Below are positions 45,935 to 55,362 of a stretch of 64,000 nucleotides of DNA, in pieces. Origin of the DNA: Bifidobacterium callitrichidarum. Its GTDB lineage: Bacteria > Actinomycetota > Actinomycetes > Actinomycetales > Bifidobacteriaceae. The position numbers and the translations under genes were made by a program. The DNA is taken from contig NZ_QFFM01000013.1 of NCBI RefSeq assembly GCF_003129905.1, forward strand, positions 35,648 to 99,647, in the 5' to 3' direction. The stretch's first letter is position 1. Every line of letters starts with the position of its first letter. The notes under the pieces were generated by a model that worked only from the letters and a program-made list of their open reading frames with translations, was not told where the DNA came from and ran no database searches.

Positions 45935-48900
45935 TCAGCGCGCGGCTACATCATCATTCGCCGCGTCCGAGTCAATGTCATAGCCGCCTTTGAGAATAAA
46001 ATCCTTCAGTAGCTTGGAAGCCAATATGTTCACCTTGAAGCGCTTTAGCGGCATGCCCTCTTTCGCTTCAAAGTAATGCTGCGCTCGCGCCGCGTCAATG
46101 GTGGCTTTCAGCTTGCCAAGTCTGTCGTATTCATTGATATTGGCTTCACTCAGTTTAAGCGCCAGCATCTCCTCCACCAGAGAACGATCAACCCCGGTAG
46201 CGTCAACAAGCTTATCGATTTGCTCGTCTTTTTCCCTTCGTGCATATCGGGTGATGTACTCTCGCAACGACATGCCTTCTTCTACGGTCATATCGCCGCG
46301 CTCCACATCGTGCAGGAACAGTTCGGCAAGACGTTGTTCGTCCGTCGAAAGCGCAGCAAAGGAACGATGCAGTTCCTCAGATGCGGACTGCAACTCGGGA
46401 CTTTGCTCTTGCAGCGCCTTCAGCCATTTCACGAAGTTGGCATTCATGTAATCGGTATCAATCAGACCAGTGTCGATTTCGGTGAGATAACCCTCCAAGT
46501 CATACGGCGCTTCGGTATTATCATTGCCCTGATCATCGGGATCATCATCGAACAATTCCTTATAGCGCTGCGCAAGAATCAGATAGGAACGTTCATCGAT
46601 CGACGGCTGCACAGTGGTGACCGCACCATCGTCATCGACGCATTCAAACGTCGGATGATCCCAAGTAAAGCCCTGTACTTTGGCGGCTTCCAGCGCCTTG
46701 TTCAGTTCCACGAATTCCTTGGCGAACTTGCGCTTCGATTCCACCGATTCCGGCAGTTGAGCCAAATCGCTCACACCGGATGAATTGAACACCTCTTGGA
46801 TTTCCGCAAATCGTTCATCCATCGCCCGGACATTCTCCGGTAGCTTCTGCACGAACAAATCAAGCGGCCGGTCGCCCGAATACAGCTTAACCGCAGCTTT
46901 GATGTTCTCACGCATCGTATGCGGTTTACGGTAATAACGAATAGTACCGAACGGCTTATCCGGCCCGAACAGTCGGTTGGTGCGGCTGAACGCCTGAATA
47001 ATGCTTTCGTATTCGATGACCTTATCCAGATACAGCGTGTTCACCCATTTGGAGTCGAAGCCGGTGAGCATCTGATCGACTACGATCAGCAGATCAAGAC
47101 GCTGTTCCCGGTTCGAGTCGATGCCTCCATAAGGCTCTTTATGCGAAAGCCTCGAAGAAATATCTTTCTTCATGGCCGGCCAGTCCACGATGCCGAAATG
47201 CTTGCCATACGCGGCGTTGTAATCGGTCATGATTTCGGCGAGCGCATCGCCTTTCATGGTAGCGCCAGCGTTATTGTCGATGTTGGGGTCGAACAGTGCG
47301 GTTACGCGCATTTCGGGCGCCTGTTCCTTGAACAGGTGATAGTAGCTGATGGCCTCCGGTATGGAACTGGTGGCAAGCATCGCGTGGAATTTCCTCCCGT
47401 GGCTGAGCACAGGGAACTGTTCGAGAATGTCCTTGACCACCATGGCCTCATGCTCGGTTCCAATACCGTACTGTTCCCGGCCAAGGAATCCTTCGATGCT
47501 GGTGCCGCGGTTGCCATCAGCATCGATCTCGGAGCCCATGGGAATCTGCGACTTATCCATGTAGTGCTCGTACACCTTGGCCTTAACCGGGTCACCGAGC
47601 GCTTCTTCCACGCTCGAAGCCTTGGCTTGCTGCAATGCCACTGCGAGCCGAACGTCGGAGTCCTTGTAGGTGGTGACCATGTACGGGTCGAAGCCAAGCA
47701 CGTTATGGTCGCGGATACCATCGGCGATGCTGTAGCGGTGCAGGCATCCGCCGAACACCATTGCGGTGGTGGAATGCTTCTTCTTGTTTTCGCCCAGAAT
47801 CGGTGTACCGGTGAATCCGAAGAACAGCGCGTTCGGGAAGGCGCGGCGAATGTCTTGCAGCATGTCGCCGAACGTGGAGCGATGGCATTCGTCCACGATG
47901 AATACGATTCGTTTGTCGGCAAAGCGATCCAGCTCCGCTTGGGTAACGCCGTATTCACCGAGCTTGATGTTGCTCATCTTCTGGATGGAGGTGACGATCA
48001 GCGTATCTTTGGGATCCGTACTGGCGAGCTTATCTCGCAAGACACCGGTGTTCTCGGTGCCTTGCACATCGTCTTTGCTGTCCGCGAAGGATTGGTATTC
48101 CTTGAGCGACTGCGTGCCGAGTTCGATGCGATCCATAAGGAACACAACTTTGTCGGCATCTTTGGAATCGGCGATAAGCTGGGCGGACTTGAAGCTGGTC
48201 ATAGTTTTGCCGGAACCGGTGGTGTGCCATACGTAACCGCCCGGCCTGCCCGGAATGGACGGGCGGACTTCCCAATCGCATTTGCGTACAGCATCGGAAA
48301 TAGCGGAAGCTGCATAGTACTGGTAACTGCGCAGTACCTTGAGGCATCCGTCCGCCGAGTCGGCGACAGTGTAGAAGCCGATAAGCTGATGTGCCATTGG
48401 TATAGAGAGCAGTTTGGCGCAGAAGGTTTTCCACTCGTCCTTGCCGGGATGGTTGCCACCGCAGATGGGCTCATTGTTCCAATCAGCCCAATGGAAGTAA
48501 TAGGTCGGATTGAACTTGTCGACACCGGGGTTGGCGAAGTACACGGCATCATCAGGGTTCATGGCCACGAAGACCTGCACAAGCCGGAATAGACCAGTGA
48601 ATACGCCTTCGTGCGCATACTTTTCGATTTGGTTGGCAGCCTGACTGACCGGTATACCGCTTTTCTTCAACTCGATATGAATCAACGGCATGCCATTGAT
48701 CAGCAGCATCAGATCGCCTCGACGGGCATGCACCATGCTGTTCTTTGCCGCATACACCGGCTGCTGTGCGATTTGATAGGTGCTTTTGCCGCCGGCGATC
48801 TCCTGACGGTCGTAGATATACAGGCTGATTTCCTTACCGAAATGCGCCTTGTCTTCCTTATTGTCTCGTGTGATGGAGACCGTACGGCCGTTGACGAATG

Positions 48901-49141
48901 AGTTCAACGCCAGCGGCATACGCGATGCTTCGATTTGCTCGATGATTTGAGCCATTTCGCCATCGGTAAGCGGGTATTGTCCCAACCGGTCCACACCGCA
49001 ATTGTTGCGGTACAGTATGCTTTTCCAATTTTCCAGCAAATCATGCTCGGTTGGGTACCTGAGCACGCCATCTTTCCAACCATGCTGTTTGAGCACGGTG
49101 ATGACGTTCTCTTCAAAGACCGATTCATCGTCGAATATCAT
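45935..49141 (-). CDS. hsdR: Type I restriction enzyme, HsdR subunit
   Basis: 1068 residues. Nuclease and translocase subunit. N-terminal PD-(D/E)xK nuclease has D and ExK in RRGDLMLLINGMPLIHIELKKSG (read in two pieces, about residues 142-164). The SF2 motor has Walker A WHTTGSGKTMTS, a DECH box VDECHRS and SAT-like FTGTPI. Later motifs include VDQMLTGFDSKW and FSRTNRL. The C-terminal about 300 residues are helical and bind the HsdM/S core. Last gene of the hsd operon, 22 bases after fic. Confidence 0.97.
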   Translation of the reverse strand: MIFDDESVFEENVITVLKQHGWKDGVLRYPTEHDLLENWKSILYRNNCGVDRLGQYPLTDGEMAQIIEQIEASRMPLALNSFVNGRTVSITRDNKEDKAHFGKEISLYIYDRQEIAGGKSTYQIAQQPVYAAKNSMVHARRGDLMLLINGMPLIHIELKKSGIPVSQAANQIEKYAHEGVFTGLFRLVQVFVAMNPDDAVYFANPGVDKFNPTYYFHWADWNNEPICGGNHPGKDEWKTFCAKLLSIPMAHQLIGFYTVADSADGCLKVLRSYQYYAASAISDAVRKCDWEVRPSIPGRPGGYVWHTTGSGKTMTSFKSAQLIADSKDADKVVFLMDRIELGTQSLKEYQSFADSKDDVQGTENTGVLRDKLASTDPKDTLIVTSIQKMSNIKLGEYGVTQAELDRFADKRIVFIVDECHRSTFGDMLQDIRRAFPNALFFGFTGTPILGENKKKHSTTAMVFGGCLHRYSIADGIRDHNVLGFDPYMVTTYKDSDVRLAVALQQAKASSVEEALGDPVKAKVYEHYMDKSQIPMGSEIDADGNRGTSIEGFLGREQYGIGTEHEAMVVKDILEQFPVLSHGRKFHAMLATSSIPEAISYYHLFKEQAPEMRVTALFDPNIDNNAGATMKGDALAEIMTDYNAAYGKHFGIVDWPAMKKDISSRLSHKEPYGGIDSNREQRLDLLIVVDQMLTGFDSKWVNTLYLDKVIEYESIIQAFSRTNRLFGPDKPFGTIRYYRKPHTMRENIKAAVKLYSGDRPLDLFVQKLPENVRAMDERFAEIQEVFNSSGVSDLAQLPESVESKRKFAKEFVELNKALEAAKVQGFTWDHPTFECVDDDGAVTTVQPSIDERSYLILAQRYKELFDDDPDDQGNDNTEAPYDLEGYLTEIDTGLIDTDYMNANFVKWLKALQEQSPELQSASEELHRSFAALSTDEQRLAELFLHDVERGDMTVEEGMSLREYITRYARREKDEQIDKLVDATGVDRSLVEEMLALKLSEANINEYDRLGKLKATIDAARAQHYFEAKEGMPLKRFKVNILASKLLKDFILKGGYDIDSDAANDDVAAR

Positions 49142-49163
49142 TGATGGTCTCCTGCTTCAGCGA

Positions 49164-49829
49164 TCATTGCTTGTTATTTCGCAAATGCCCGGATGCTAAT
49201 GATTCTTGGTTGATTGGAGCTTGGGAATCACATGGCGTTGCGATTCGGTGGAATATCGTTTCCAGAGCTTCATAGTCCTGGTTTTCCGCAGCCAATCTAC
49301 TGGCTTCATTGTTTTCCTCACCGCTTACGAGCCGCCAATCAAGATCGTACCCGGCATCATGACACAGCAAGGTCCAGAACAATCGTTGCACTCTTCCGTT
49401 GCCTTCACGAAACGGATGCACGAAATTATAATTGTCGTAATGGTAGGCCAGACGTTTCGCGAATTCCTGAGGGGCGAGATTTGCGAGCATATCGTCTTTT
49501 TTCAACTCGTTCTGCGCCCATCCAATGCCCATCGCGATATTCGTGGAGGGCAGGAAGAACTCCGCGCCTTCGATGTTTTTGCGAATCTCCACTGTACGAA
49601 TTTGGCCGGCCCATGCATAGAGATCTTGGAAGAGCATGCGGTGCAGCATGCAATAATCGTCCAATGTACCACTGAGATGTGGAACCGGACGAGTAAAGAA
49701 CTCATTCATGCGCAATGCGACGAATTCACCTTCCGCATTTTGCAACTCGTCATAGGTTGTCGCGCCAACGAGATTGCGGAGCACTCCACTGGCTGGATCG
49801 AGATATGGATCCACGAACCGGTCAGACAT
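49164..49829 (-). CDS. fic: Fic-domain AMPylase (toxin)
   Basis: 221 residues. Fic motif HPFREGNGRVQR at 138-149 contains the catalytic His and is intact, so AMP transfer to a target hydroxyl is expected. The beta-hairpin flap is near EGAEFFLPST. The upstream partner with an inhibitory helix overlaps it by 8 bases, forming a class I Fic toxin-antitoxin pair of the VbhT/VbhA kind. The pair sits between hsdS and hsdR in one operon. Confidence 0.93.
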   Translation of the reverse strand: MSDRFVDPYLDPASGVLRNLVGATTYDELQNAEGEFVALRMNEFFTRPVPHLSGTLDDYCMLHRMLFQDLYAWAGQIRTVEIRKNIEGAEFFLPSTNIAMGIGWAQNELKKDDMLANLAPQEFAKRLAYHYDNYNFVHPFREGNGRVQRLFWTLLCHDAGYDLDWRLVSGEENNEASRLAAENQDYEALETIFHRIATPCDSQAPINQESLASGHLRNNKQ

Positions 49830-50010
49830 GAGCGGCCCCTGTGTCGGATTTATCGACCTTCCAACGGCGTTTGGTTCTAGTCATAAGCTCCTCTATCGTG
49901 AAGTCACCCTTTACGTACTGTTCGGCATCACTACGGAACTCGGCGGAGACGTATGCACCTTCCATTTCGCCGGAATGGATGGCCTCTTCCATGATGCGTT
50001 TACGATCCAT
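49822..50010 (-). CDS. Fic antitoxin (VbhA-like)
   Basis: 62 residues. The Fic inhibition motif (S/T)xxxE(G/N) is present as S13-GEM-E17-G18. In class I antitoxins the Glu blocks productive ATP binding by Fic. The rest is a small helical domain ending Lys/Arg-rich. The ribosome binding site GGAGG precedes the ATG, 14 bases after hsdS. It overlaps fic by 8 bases. Confidence 0.88.
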   Translation of the reverse strand: MDRKRIMEEAIHSGEMEGAYVSAEFRSDAEQYVKGDFTIEELMTRTKRRWKVDKSDTGAAHV

Positions 50011-50024
50011 GATTCCTCCAATCC

Positions 50025-51284
50025 TCAGACGAACATCTGTTCAAGCAGTGATTTCTTGATGTTTTGCAGCAATTCCAACTTACGCTGATGAAGGGTGATG
50101 AGGGAATCGAGACGGGAGAAGAAACTGCCGATGGCCTGCTGCTCAGTACAATTCGCAGGCAGTAACAAGTTCATGCCCAAAAAAGACTGTTTGGGCACAT
50201 TATGCATTGACCCGCTTGTACCCGAAGCCATTCCTTTAATCCTTGTCTGGCTTGATTCAGACGCAAGAACCACATAAACACAATATGGGTCATAGTCAGA
50301 ACGAAGAGACAGACGCCAAAGTCTGTCTGGCAGAAAAAGATTGTCATGACTAGCTTCACTAAGACCGCATGCTCCGACTCTGTCAGGCGTATTCATACGA
50401 CTAACGATGATCGATCCTGCCACAACAGAACATTTCACGAGGTCTTTCTCAGACTCAATTACACGCTTACATTCAGCAGACTCAAAATAACCGTTAGACA
50501 CACAGCTTGTTTTCAGCACCGCTATATCTGCAGTACTCACCGGATCATCAGTTGAATTAACACTTTTGCCGGCAGCAATTTCGGATATCAGCTCCCCCAA
50601 CTTACGCTGTTCCCAAGGGTCAGTAAAACCAGCAAAACGAATCTTCGGAACCGACTCACCCTCTTGAGGGAACATCTGTTCGAGCATCGACTTCTTCAGC
50701 ACCACGAGCTTGTCATACTTACGCTGATGAAGGGTGATGAGGGAATCGAGACGGGAGAAGAACCGGCCGATGGTCTGCTGCTCAGGTATGGATGGCAGCT
50801 CCACACTCAATCCTTCAAGATCACTTGCATGTATATGAACTACAGTTTTCCCTTGTGCTCGTTGCGCTAACAGTTTCCGGTTAGAACCATGGGACAAGCC
50901 ATAAGCCAGAAACAATGGCTTAGCCATCTCTTGAGGATAAATCACATTGAGGTCCCCGCCTAATGCAATACCGGCCCTACAAATCGCTGATGCTCGCGCG
51001 ATATCTTCAGCACTTTCACCTGAAGCCGGGACAACAAGCTCCTTACCCGTGCTATAAAGAGTTCCCTGTTTCGGCATAGCAAATGTGTCGACTGACTCGA
51101 CCGCTGCCTCATACTGGGTATACATGCGCCCATACAAGAATAGAGGTACACCCGATTCGCGAATATCGGCTTTCGAGTAGCCGTTACCTTTCGTGAAAGA
51201 AGCAATGTTCCCCAACTTACGCTGTTCCCAAGGGTCAGTAAAACCAGTAAAACGAATCGAAGGTTTGTTCGAAGATTCAGTCAT
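50025..51284 (-). CDS. hsdS: Type I specificity subunit HsdS, expressed copy
   Basis: 419 residues in two half-repeats. Each half begins IRF(T/A)GFTDPWEQRKLG and ends with IGxFFSRLDSLITLHQRK. Target-recognition domain 1 (about residues 25-180) and domain 2 (about 225-390) differ and define the two halves of the recognition site. ATG at 51284 is one base after the hsdM stop, with GGGAGGTGAG. Boundary sequences at both ends of each domain match those of the silent cassettes, so the gene is probably reshuffled. Confidence 0.95.
   Translation of the reverse strand: MTESSNKPSIRFTGFTDPWEQRKLGNIASFTKGNGYSKADIRESGVPLFLYGRMYTQYEAAVESVDTFAMPKQGTLYSTGKELVVPASGESAEDIARASAICRAGIALGGDLNVIYPQEMAKPLFLAYGLSHGSNRKLLAQRAQGKTVVHIHASDLEGLSVELPSIPEQQTIGRFFSRLDSLITLHQRKYDKLVVLKKSMLEQMFPQEGESVPKIRFAGFTDPWEQRKLGELISEIAAGKSVNSTDDPVSTADIAVLKTSCVSNGYFESAECKRVIESEKDLVKCSVVAGSIIVSRMNTPDRVGACGLSEASHDNLFLPDRLWRLSLRSDYDPYCVYVVLASESSQTRIKGMASGTSGSMHNVPKQSFLGMNLLLPANCTEQQAIGSFFSRLDSLITLHQRKLELLQNIKKSLLEQMFV
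50718..51232. repeat. 515-bp repeat, expressed copy (TRD1 of hsdS)
   Basis: Matches 56368-56882 with an offset of 5650 bases, same orientation. I compared the lines by eye and saw no difference, and the translations agree. Outside these limits the sequences diverge at once. Confidence 0.9.
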
Positions 51285-51285
51285 C

Positions 51286-53847
51286 TCACTCACCTCCCAA
51301 CAGGCTCTTGAGCTCAGCGATGCCGGCCATGTCGAACTCATCACCAACCAACTGGTCGAGCATGGAGCTCAGCTCGCTCTCGGCGGTCTTGATCTGGCTG
51401 CATACGTCGGCATAGGTAGTCGCGTACTTCTCATCCAATGCCGTGACTTTGGCAATCAGCTCGTCCAATACAGCGGTTGGCAGTGCTTCGAGTTTACTTT
51501 GCAGCTGATCGACCCACTTACTGCTCAGCAAATCGGCAACCTGACCGGCATCAAGCCCCTCAATAACCGTCTTGGTCTTATCTTCAAGAGCAACGTTCAA
51601 CTTCTTAATATCGCTTTTGACCTGTTTTTCTTCATCGAGCAAGCGCTGGGCTGCCACCAGCGTACGGTCAAAATCGGTCTCAGGATGCTTGCCGATGGCC
51701 TTTACCGTCTTCTTAAGAACGGCGGGCACGAATGCGTCGCCGTCTTCAGTAATCGCATCCGAGCTTTTATCATCCTCATCAACATTCTCCAGCAGGTCGT
51801 TGAGCTCCTGGCCAATTTCGGTCAGACGATGCTCTTGACTAGCGATTTGGGCCAAGTCCGCGCTCAACAGCTTCTCTTGCACCAGAGTGAATGGAAGCAC
51901 ATGGCCTTTCCAGCCTTCCTGCACTTCCACGTCTTTGCCGCTCTTCTTCTTGAGCACCATGTTGGCATCGACCTTGTGGACCGCATCCAGACCTTCGCTC
52001 TGGATTACTTCCAGATCGGTGGCGATGGTTTCCCAGCTGTCAACAAACACCTGGTATGCGGCATAGGAATCCACCAGCGGCACGTCATGCAAGCGACAGA
52101 ATAGGTCGTTGGCAAGTTCTTCCTGCTTGCTGGCAATATCCACCTGTGCGCAATCTTCGATTAGCTCTTGGTTGAGGAAGTCACGATAATCGGCAAATTG
52201 CTGCTTGTACTGCTCAACATATGCCTTGACTTCGGCATTGCTATATACCGTATCCTTCACGGAGCTGGCATTAACGCGAGCGCTATGACCATCTTTCATG
52301 TCAAAGAGCTGGGATTTGAGACTCGGGAATACATCCCAGAAATCGTGGAGCGCGTTGACTTCCTGCACCGGTACGCCACCGAACATCGTGGCATAGATAT
52401 CCCAGTTTTCAGCCGGTTCGGATGAGTCCACGTAGCGCGGAATGTTGAGATTGTAATCGTTCGCGCGAATCTCATCAAGGCTCACGAGACGGCTGAACTT
52501 GTCGACCGTTTTCGAACCGGTCACCACATCCACAATACGGCGAATATCGCAAGCGCGAAGCTTGTTGTTTTTGCCGTCCTTTTCAAAGCCCTTGGACGCA
52601 TCCACGATGAGCACATGGTCATCGTCGCGATGCTTGCGCAGCACCATCACGATGGTGGGGATACCGGTGCCGAAGAAGATGTTTGCCGGCAAACCGATGA
52701 TGGCTTGAATATGGTGATGTTCAATAAGATTCTTACGAATTGTTCCCTCCTCGCCACCGCGGAAGAGCACACCATGCGGCAAAACGATGCACATCATGCC
52801 GTCATCGCGCAAATGGTAGAGGTCATGCAGCAGGAAGGCATAATCAGCCTTGGATTTGGGCGCGAGTCCATACTCGAAACGCACATCCTCGCCGGGTGCC
52901 GGCGGCTCCCAATTCTGGGAGTATGGCGGATTGGAGACCACGGCATCCACGAACAGCGGATCGTAGGTTTCGTCCCTGTTCTCGTCGGTGTCGAACCACG
53001 GCCAGTCGCTTTTCAACGTATCACCGTTGCGAGCCACGATATTGTCTGGCAAAATGCCGCGCATCACGAGGTTCATGCGTGTGAGGTTGTAGGTGTTTTC
53101 CTTGAGTTCCTGTGCGTAATACTTAATATCATTCGGATTACCGTTACGGCGAGCCACCGCTTTGCCGATATGAATCAGCAACGAGCCGGAGCCGGACGTC
53201 GGATCGTAGATATTGATCTCACCACGGCCCTGCAAATGCCAAGCGATGATTTCACTCATCAGTTCGGAGACCTCACTCGGCGTATAGAATTCACCGGCCT
53301 TCTTACCGGCGTTGGACGCGAACTTGTCGATCAGATACTCATAGATGAAGCCGAGGGTGTCGTAGCCTTCTCGGCTATCCATCGGGATGTCTTTGATGAG
53401 GTAGATCAAATCTCGCGCGGCCTTGGAGCGGCTGCGCTCATCCGTGCCCAGCTTGGAAAGACCGGTCTGCAACGTATCGAAAATACCGGCAAACACGCGC
53501 TTGCGGGCAGGGTCGATATTGCGCTCGAATGCGGAAAGCGCGTCACGCACGTTCGAAATCTCGAAGCTGGAACCCTTATCAATCCATGTGGAAAACAGGT
53601 TCTCATAGGAGATGAAGTAGCCACATTCGCCACGTACATAGTCAACGGTGTCGGCATTATCCTCGACGAGCGATACGAGGTCGTCTTCTTCCATGCCGGC
53701 GGCTTTCAGGCGCGCAATCTCGGTTTCCGAGAGGAACTTATAGAAGATGAAGCCCAGAATGTAGTCCTTGTATTCGTTGGCTTCGATCTTGGAACGCATC
53801 TTATTGGCGGATTCCCAAATCTTCGCGGCCAACTGCTGCTTATTCAT
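51286..53847 (-). CDS. hsdM: Type I modification methyltransferase HsdM
   Basis: 853 residues, with a long C-terminal extension relative to the 500-residue classic HsdM. N-terminal HsdM_N helices are followed by the N6-adenine methylase core. Markers are AGEFYTPSEVSELM (about 190), SAM motif YDPTSGSGSLLIHIG (about 218) and catalytic NPPY in VVSNPPYSQNW (about 310). The last 300 residues are coiled-coil-like (Lys/Glu/Asp heptads). It overlaps the GIY-YIG gene by 8 bases and touches hsdS. Confidence 0.97.
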   Translation of the reverse strand: MNKQQLAAKIWESANKMRSKIEANEYKDYILGFIFYKFLSETEIARLKAAGMEEDDLVSLVEDNADTVDYVRGECGYFISYENLFSTWIDKGSSFEISNVRDALSAFERNIDPARKRVFAGIFDTLQTGLSKLGTDERSRSKAARDLIYLIKDIPMDSREGYDTLGFIYEYLIDKFASNAGKKAGEFYTPSEVSELMSEIIAWHLQGRGEINIYDPTSGSGSLLIHIGKAVARRNGNPNDIKYYAQELKENTYNLTRMNLVMRGILPDNIVARNGDTLKSDWPWFDTDENRDETYDPLFVDAVVSNPPYSQNWEPPAPGEDVRFEYGLAPKSKADYAFLLHDLYHLRDDGMMCIVLPHGVLFRGGEEGTIRKNLIEHHHIQAIIGLPANIFFGTGIPTIVMVLRKHRDDDHVLIVDASKGFEKDGKNNKLRACDIRRIVDVVTGSKTVDKFSRLVSLDEIRANDYNLNIPRYVDSSEPAENWDIYATMFGGVPVQEVNALHDFWDVFPSLKSQLFDMKDGHSARVNASSVKDTVYSNAEVKAYVEQYKQQFADYRDFLNQELIEDCAQVDIASKQEELANDLFCRLHDVPLVDSYAAYQVFVDSWETIATDLEVIQSEGLDAVHKVDANMVLKKKSGKDVEVQEGWKGHVLPFTLVQEKLLSADLAQIASQEHRLTEIGQELNDLLENVDEDDKSSDAITEDGDAFVPAVLKKTVKAIGKHPETDFDRTLVAAQRLLDEEKQVKSDIKKLNVALEDKTKTVIEGLDAGQVADLLSSKWVDQLQSKLEALPTAVLDELIAKVTALDEKYATTYADVCSQIKTAESELSSMLDQLVGDEFDMAGIAELKSLLGGE

Positions 53848-54682
53848 TCATATGCTCCTTGTTTCTATACACTTCATCGAGCGTTTTACCCTGGTCATCT
53901 ACCCACTCAGTCCATCCGTTTTGACTGCCGCCGAGAACGAACACCGCAGCCGTTGATGGACTGGCAAATGTGATGTCACGATCAAGCTTCGCCTTGCCGG
54001 TTCGACCCTTGAAAAGATGCTCGCGCGCAGCAATGGCTCTCAGGTTCTTGATGATGCCATGTCCCAAATCCACATCAGAACCGGCAAAAACGGTAAACCG
54101 TCCGGTTTCCTTGTCATATTTCCCTGTTGCCGCGATTCCGTTCTTCTTAGTATGGAATCCTTCGCTCACATGCACTATGGATTCCAAACGATTGAGGTCA
54201 TAGCCGAGAACCTTCATACGGAAGAGAATGCTCTTGTGCAATTCCTCAACCCGCTGTTCCTTATACGGGTTCACATGTGGACTAGGAAGGTATGTGTTAT
54301 CCGTCTCATACGAGCCATTCCGTCGGACAAAGTCAATCGTCTTCGCTTCAAGTACATCCAATACATCACGATCTATGTTGATATCGCTATCGAGGAACAT
54401 GACCGCTTTGTTCCAGAACTCTTTCTTGGCCTTATGAGCTTCGAGACGCGCAAGACCCTGCGTGGTCTGCCCGGCATATACGCGGCTAAGCACGCCATGG
54501 TCCTCATCCAGCAGGTAATACACACCTCGTTCCGGCATATCCGGGAGTTGCTTTGCTTCAGTCAACTTATCCCGGGGAACCACGATGGTAACCAACGACT
54601 CACCTTCCACCCAGCAAATGCGGATACCGTCAGGATCATTGTCGATGAGTCGCATGGTCATAGTTGTAAGTTGAATCGCCAT
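53840..54682 (-). CDS. GIY-YIG nuclease-family protein
   Basis: 280 residues from ATG at 54682. A GIY-YIG-like core shows RGVYYLL (GVY for GIY) and RVYAGQT (YAG for YIG) spaced about 14 residues apart near residue 50. It is followed by a conserved EAHKAKKEFWNKAVMF and a Glu in LEAKTIDFVRR. The C-terminal 80 residues with GKYDKETGRFTVFAGSDVD resemble DUF4357. Such proteins often sit with type I R-M genes; the role is unknown. First gene of the hsd operon; its promoter should be in 54683-54827. Confidence 0.85.
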   Translation of the reverse strand: MAIQLTTMTMRLIDNDPDGIRICWVEGESLVTIVVPRDKLTEAKQLPDMPERGVYYLLDEDHGVLSRVYAGQTTQGLARLEAHKAKKEFWNKAVMFLDSDINIDRDVLDVLEAKTIDFVRRNGSYETDNTYLPSPHVNPYKEQRVEELHKSILFRMKVLGYDLNRLESIVHVSEGFHTKKNGIAATGKYDKETGRFTVFAGSDVDLGHGIIKNLRAIAAREHLFKGRTGKAKLDRDITFASPSTAAVFVLGGSQNGWTEWVDDQGKTLDEVYRNKEHMNE

Positions 54683-54827
54683 TGCCCTCAACCACCTATC
54701 AAGACCACGCAATTGTGCAGATGCAGAAGTCGAGAAAACCGTTATACCCCGGAATCATCCTTGTTTCCTTTCCTTCCATTTGCGCGCTTTACAAATGATA
54801 CGACAAGAACAACAGATAACCCGCCCG

Positions 54828-54850
54828 CTTGGGAACAGCGTAAGTTGGGG
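54828..54850 (+). repeat. TRD left-boundary sequence (inverted copy)
   Basis: CTTGGGAACAGCGTAAGTTGGGG, encoding the WEQRKLG junction. The same sequence on the other strand occurs at 50595-50617, 51210-51232 and 56860-56882. Confidence 0.9.
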
Positions 54851-55303
54851 GAGATTGCCGATTCATTCGATTATGGTTTGAACGCAGCTGCCACTGCCTA
54901 TGATGGTAAAAATGGGTATCTTCGTATTACAGATATCGATGACAGTACCCGTCGGTTTTCTAAGAATGATTTGACTTCGCCTGATGCCGATCTTAACCAG
55001 TGCGAGGATTACCGGCTGTCTGAAGGCGATATTGTTTTTGCTAGAACCGGCGCAAGCGTTGGGAAAACCTATATTTATCAGGCAAAAGATGGCATTACGT
55101 ATTTTGCTGGTTTTCTGATTCGCGTGAGATTGAAGTCTGATGTTGATCCGTGTTTTGTATTCCAGTCAACGCTTGGTGAGCCTTATAAACGTTATGTGAG
55201 TATTACTTCGCAACGATCTGGGCAACCTGGAGTTAATGCTGAGGAATATGCTGAGTGCCCAGTTTTGATGCCGTCTCTCGCCGAGCAGCGAGCCATAGGA
55301 CAG

Positions 55304-55348
55304 TTCTTCTCGCGTCTTGATTCCCTCATCACCCTTCATCAGCGTAAG
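55304..55348 (+). repeat. TRD right-boundary sequence (inverted copy)
   Basis: A 45-base sequence encoding FFSRLDSLITLHQRK. The other strand carries it at 50079-50123, 50718-50762 and 56368-56412; this copy has two mismatches. Confidence 0.9.
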
Positions 55349-55362
55349 CGATTTGGACTGGC

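Larger units (their letters stand above)
54788..55351 (+). pseudogene. hsdS: Silent hsdS half-gene cassette A
   Basis: An open stretch encoding one HsdS half: RFTNDTT...PPAWEQRKLGE, then a recognition domain unlike either expressed one (DSFDYGLNAAATAYDG...), then AIGQFFSRLDSLITLHQRK. It has no start codon or ribosome binding site of its own and runs opposite to hsdS. Boundary sequences are at 54828-54850 and 55304-55348. It is a donor cassette rather than a decayed gene. Confidence 0.88.

Noticed and set aside
46919..48592. Plus-strand frame of 557 codons opposite hsdR
   Set aside because: HsdR on the other strand has all motor and nuclease motifs; this is a shadow.
54017..54787. Upstream part of the open frame that contains cassette A
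   Set aside because: It is antisense to the GIY-YIG gene; only the stretch from about 54788 resembles HsdS.
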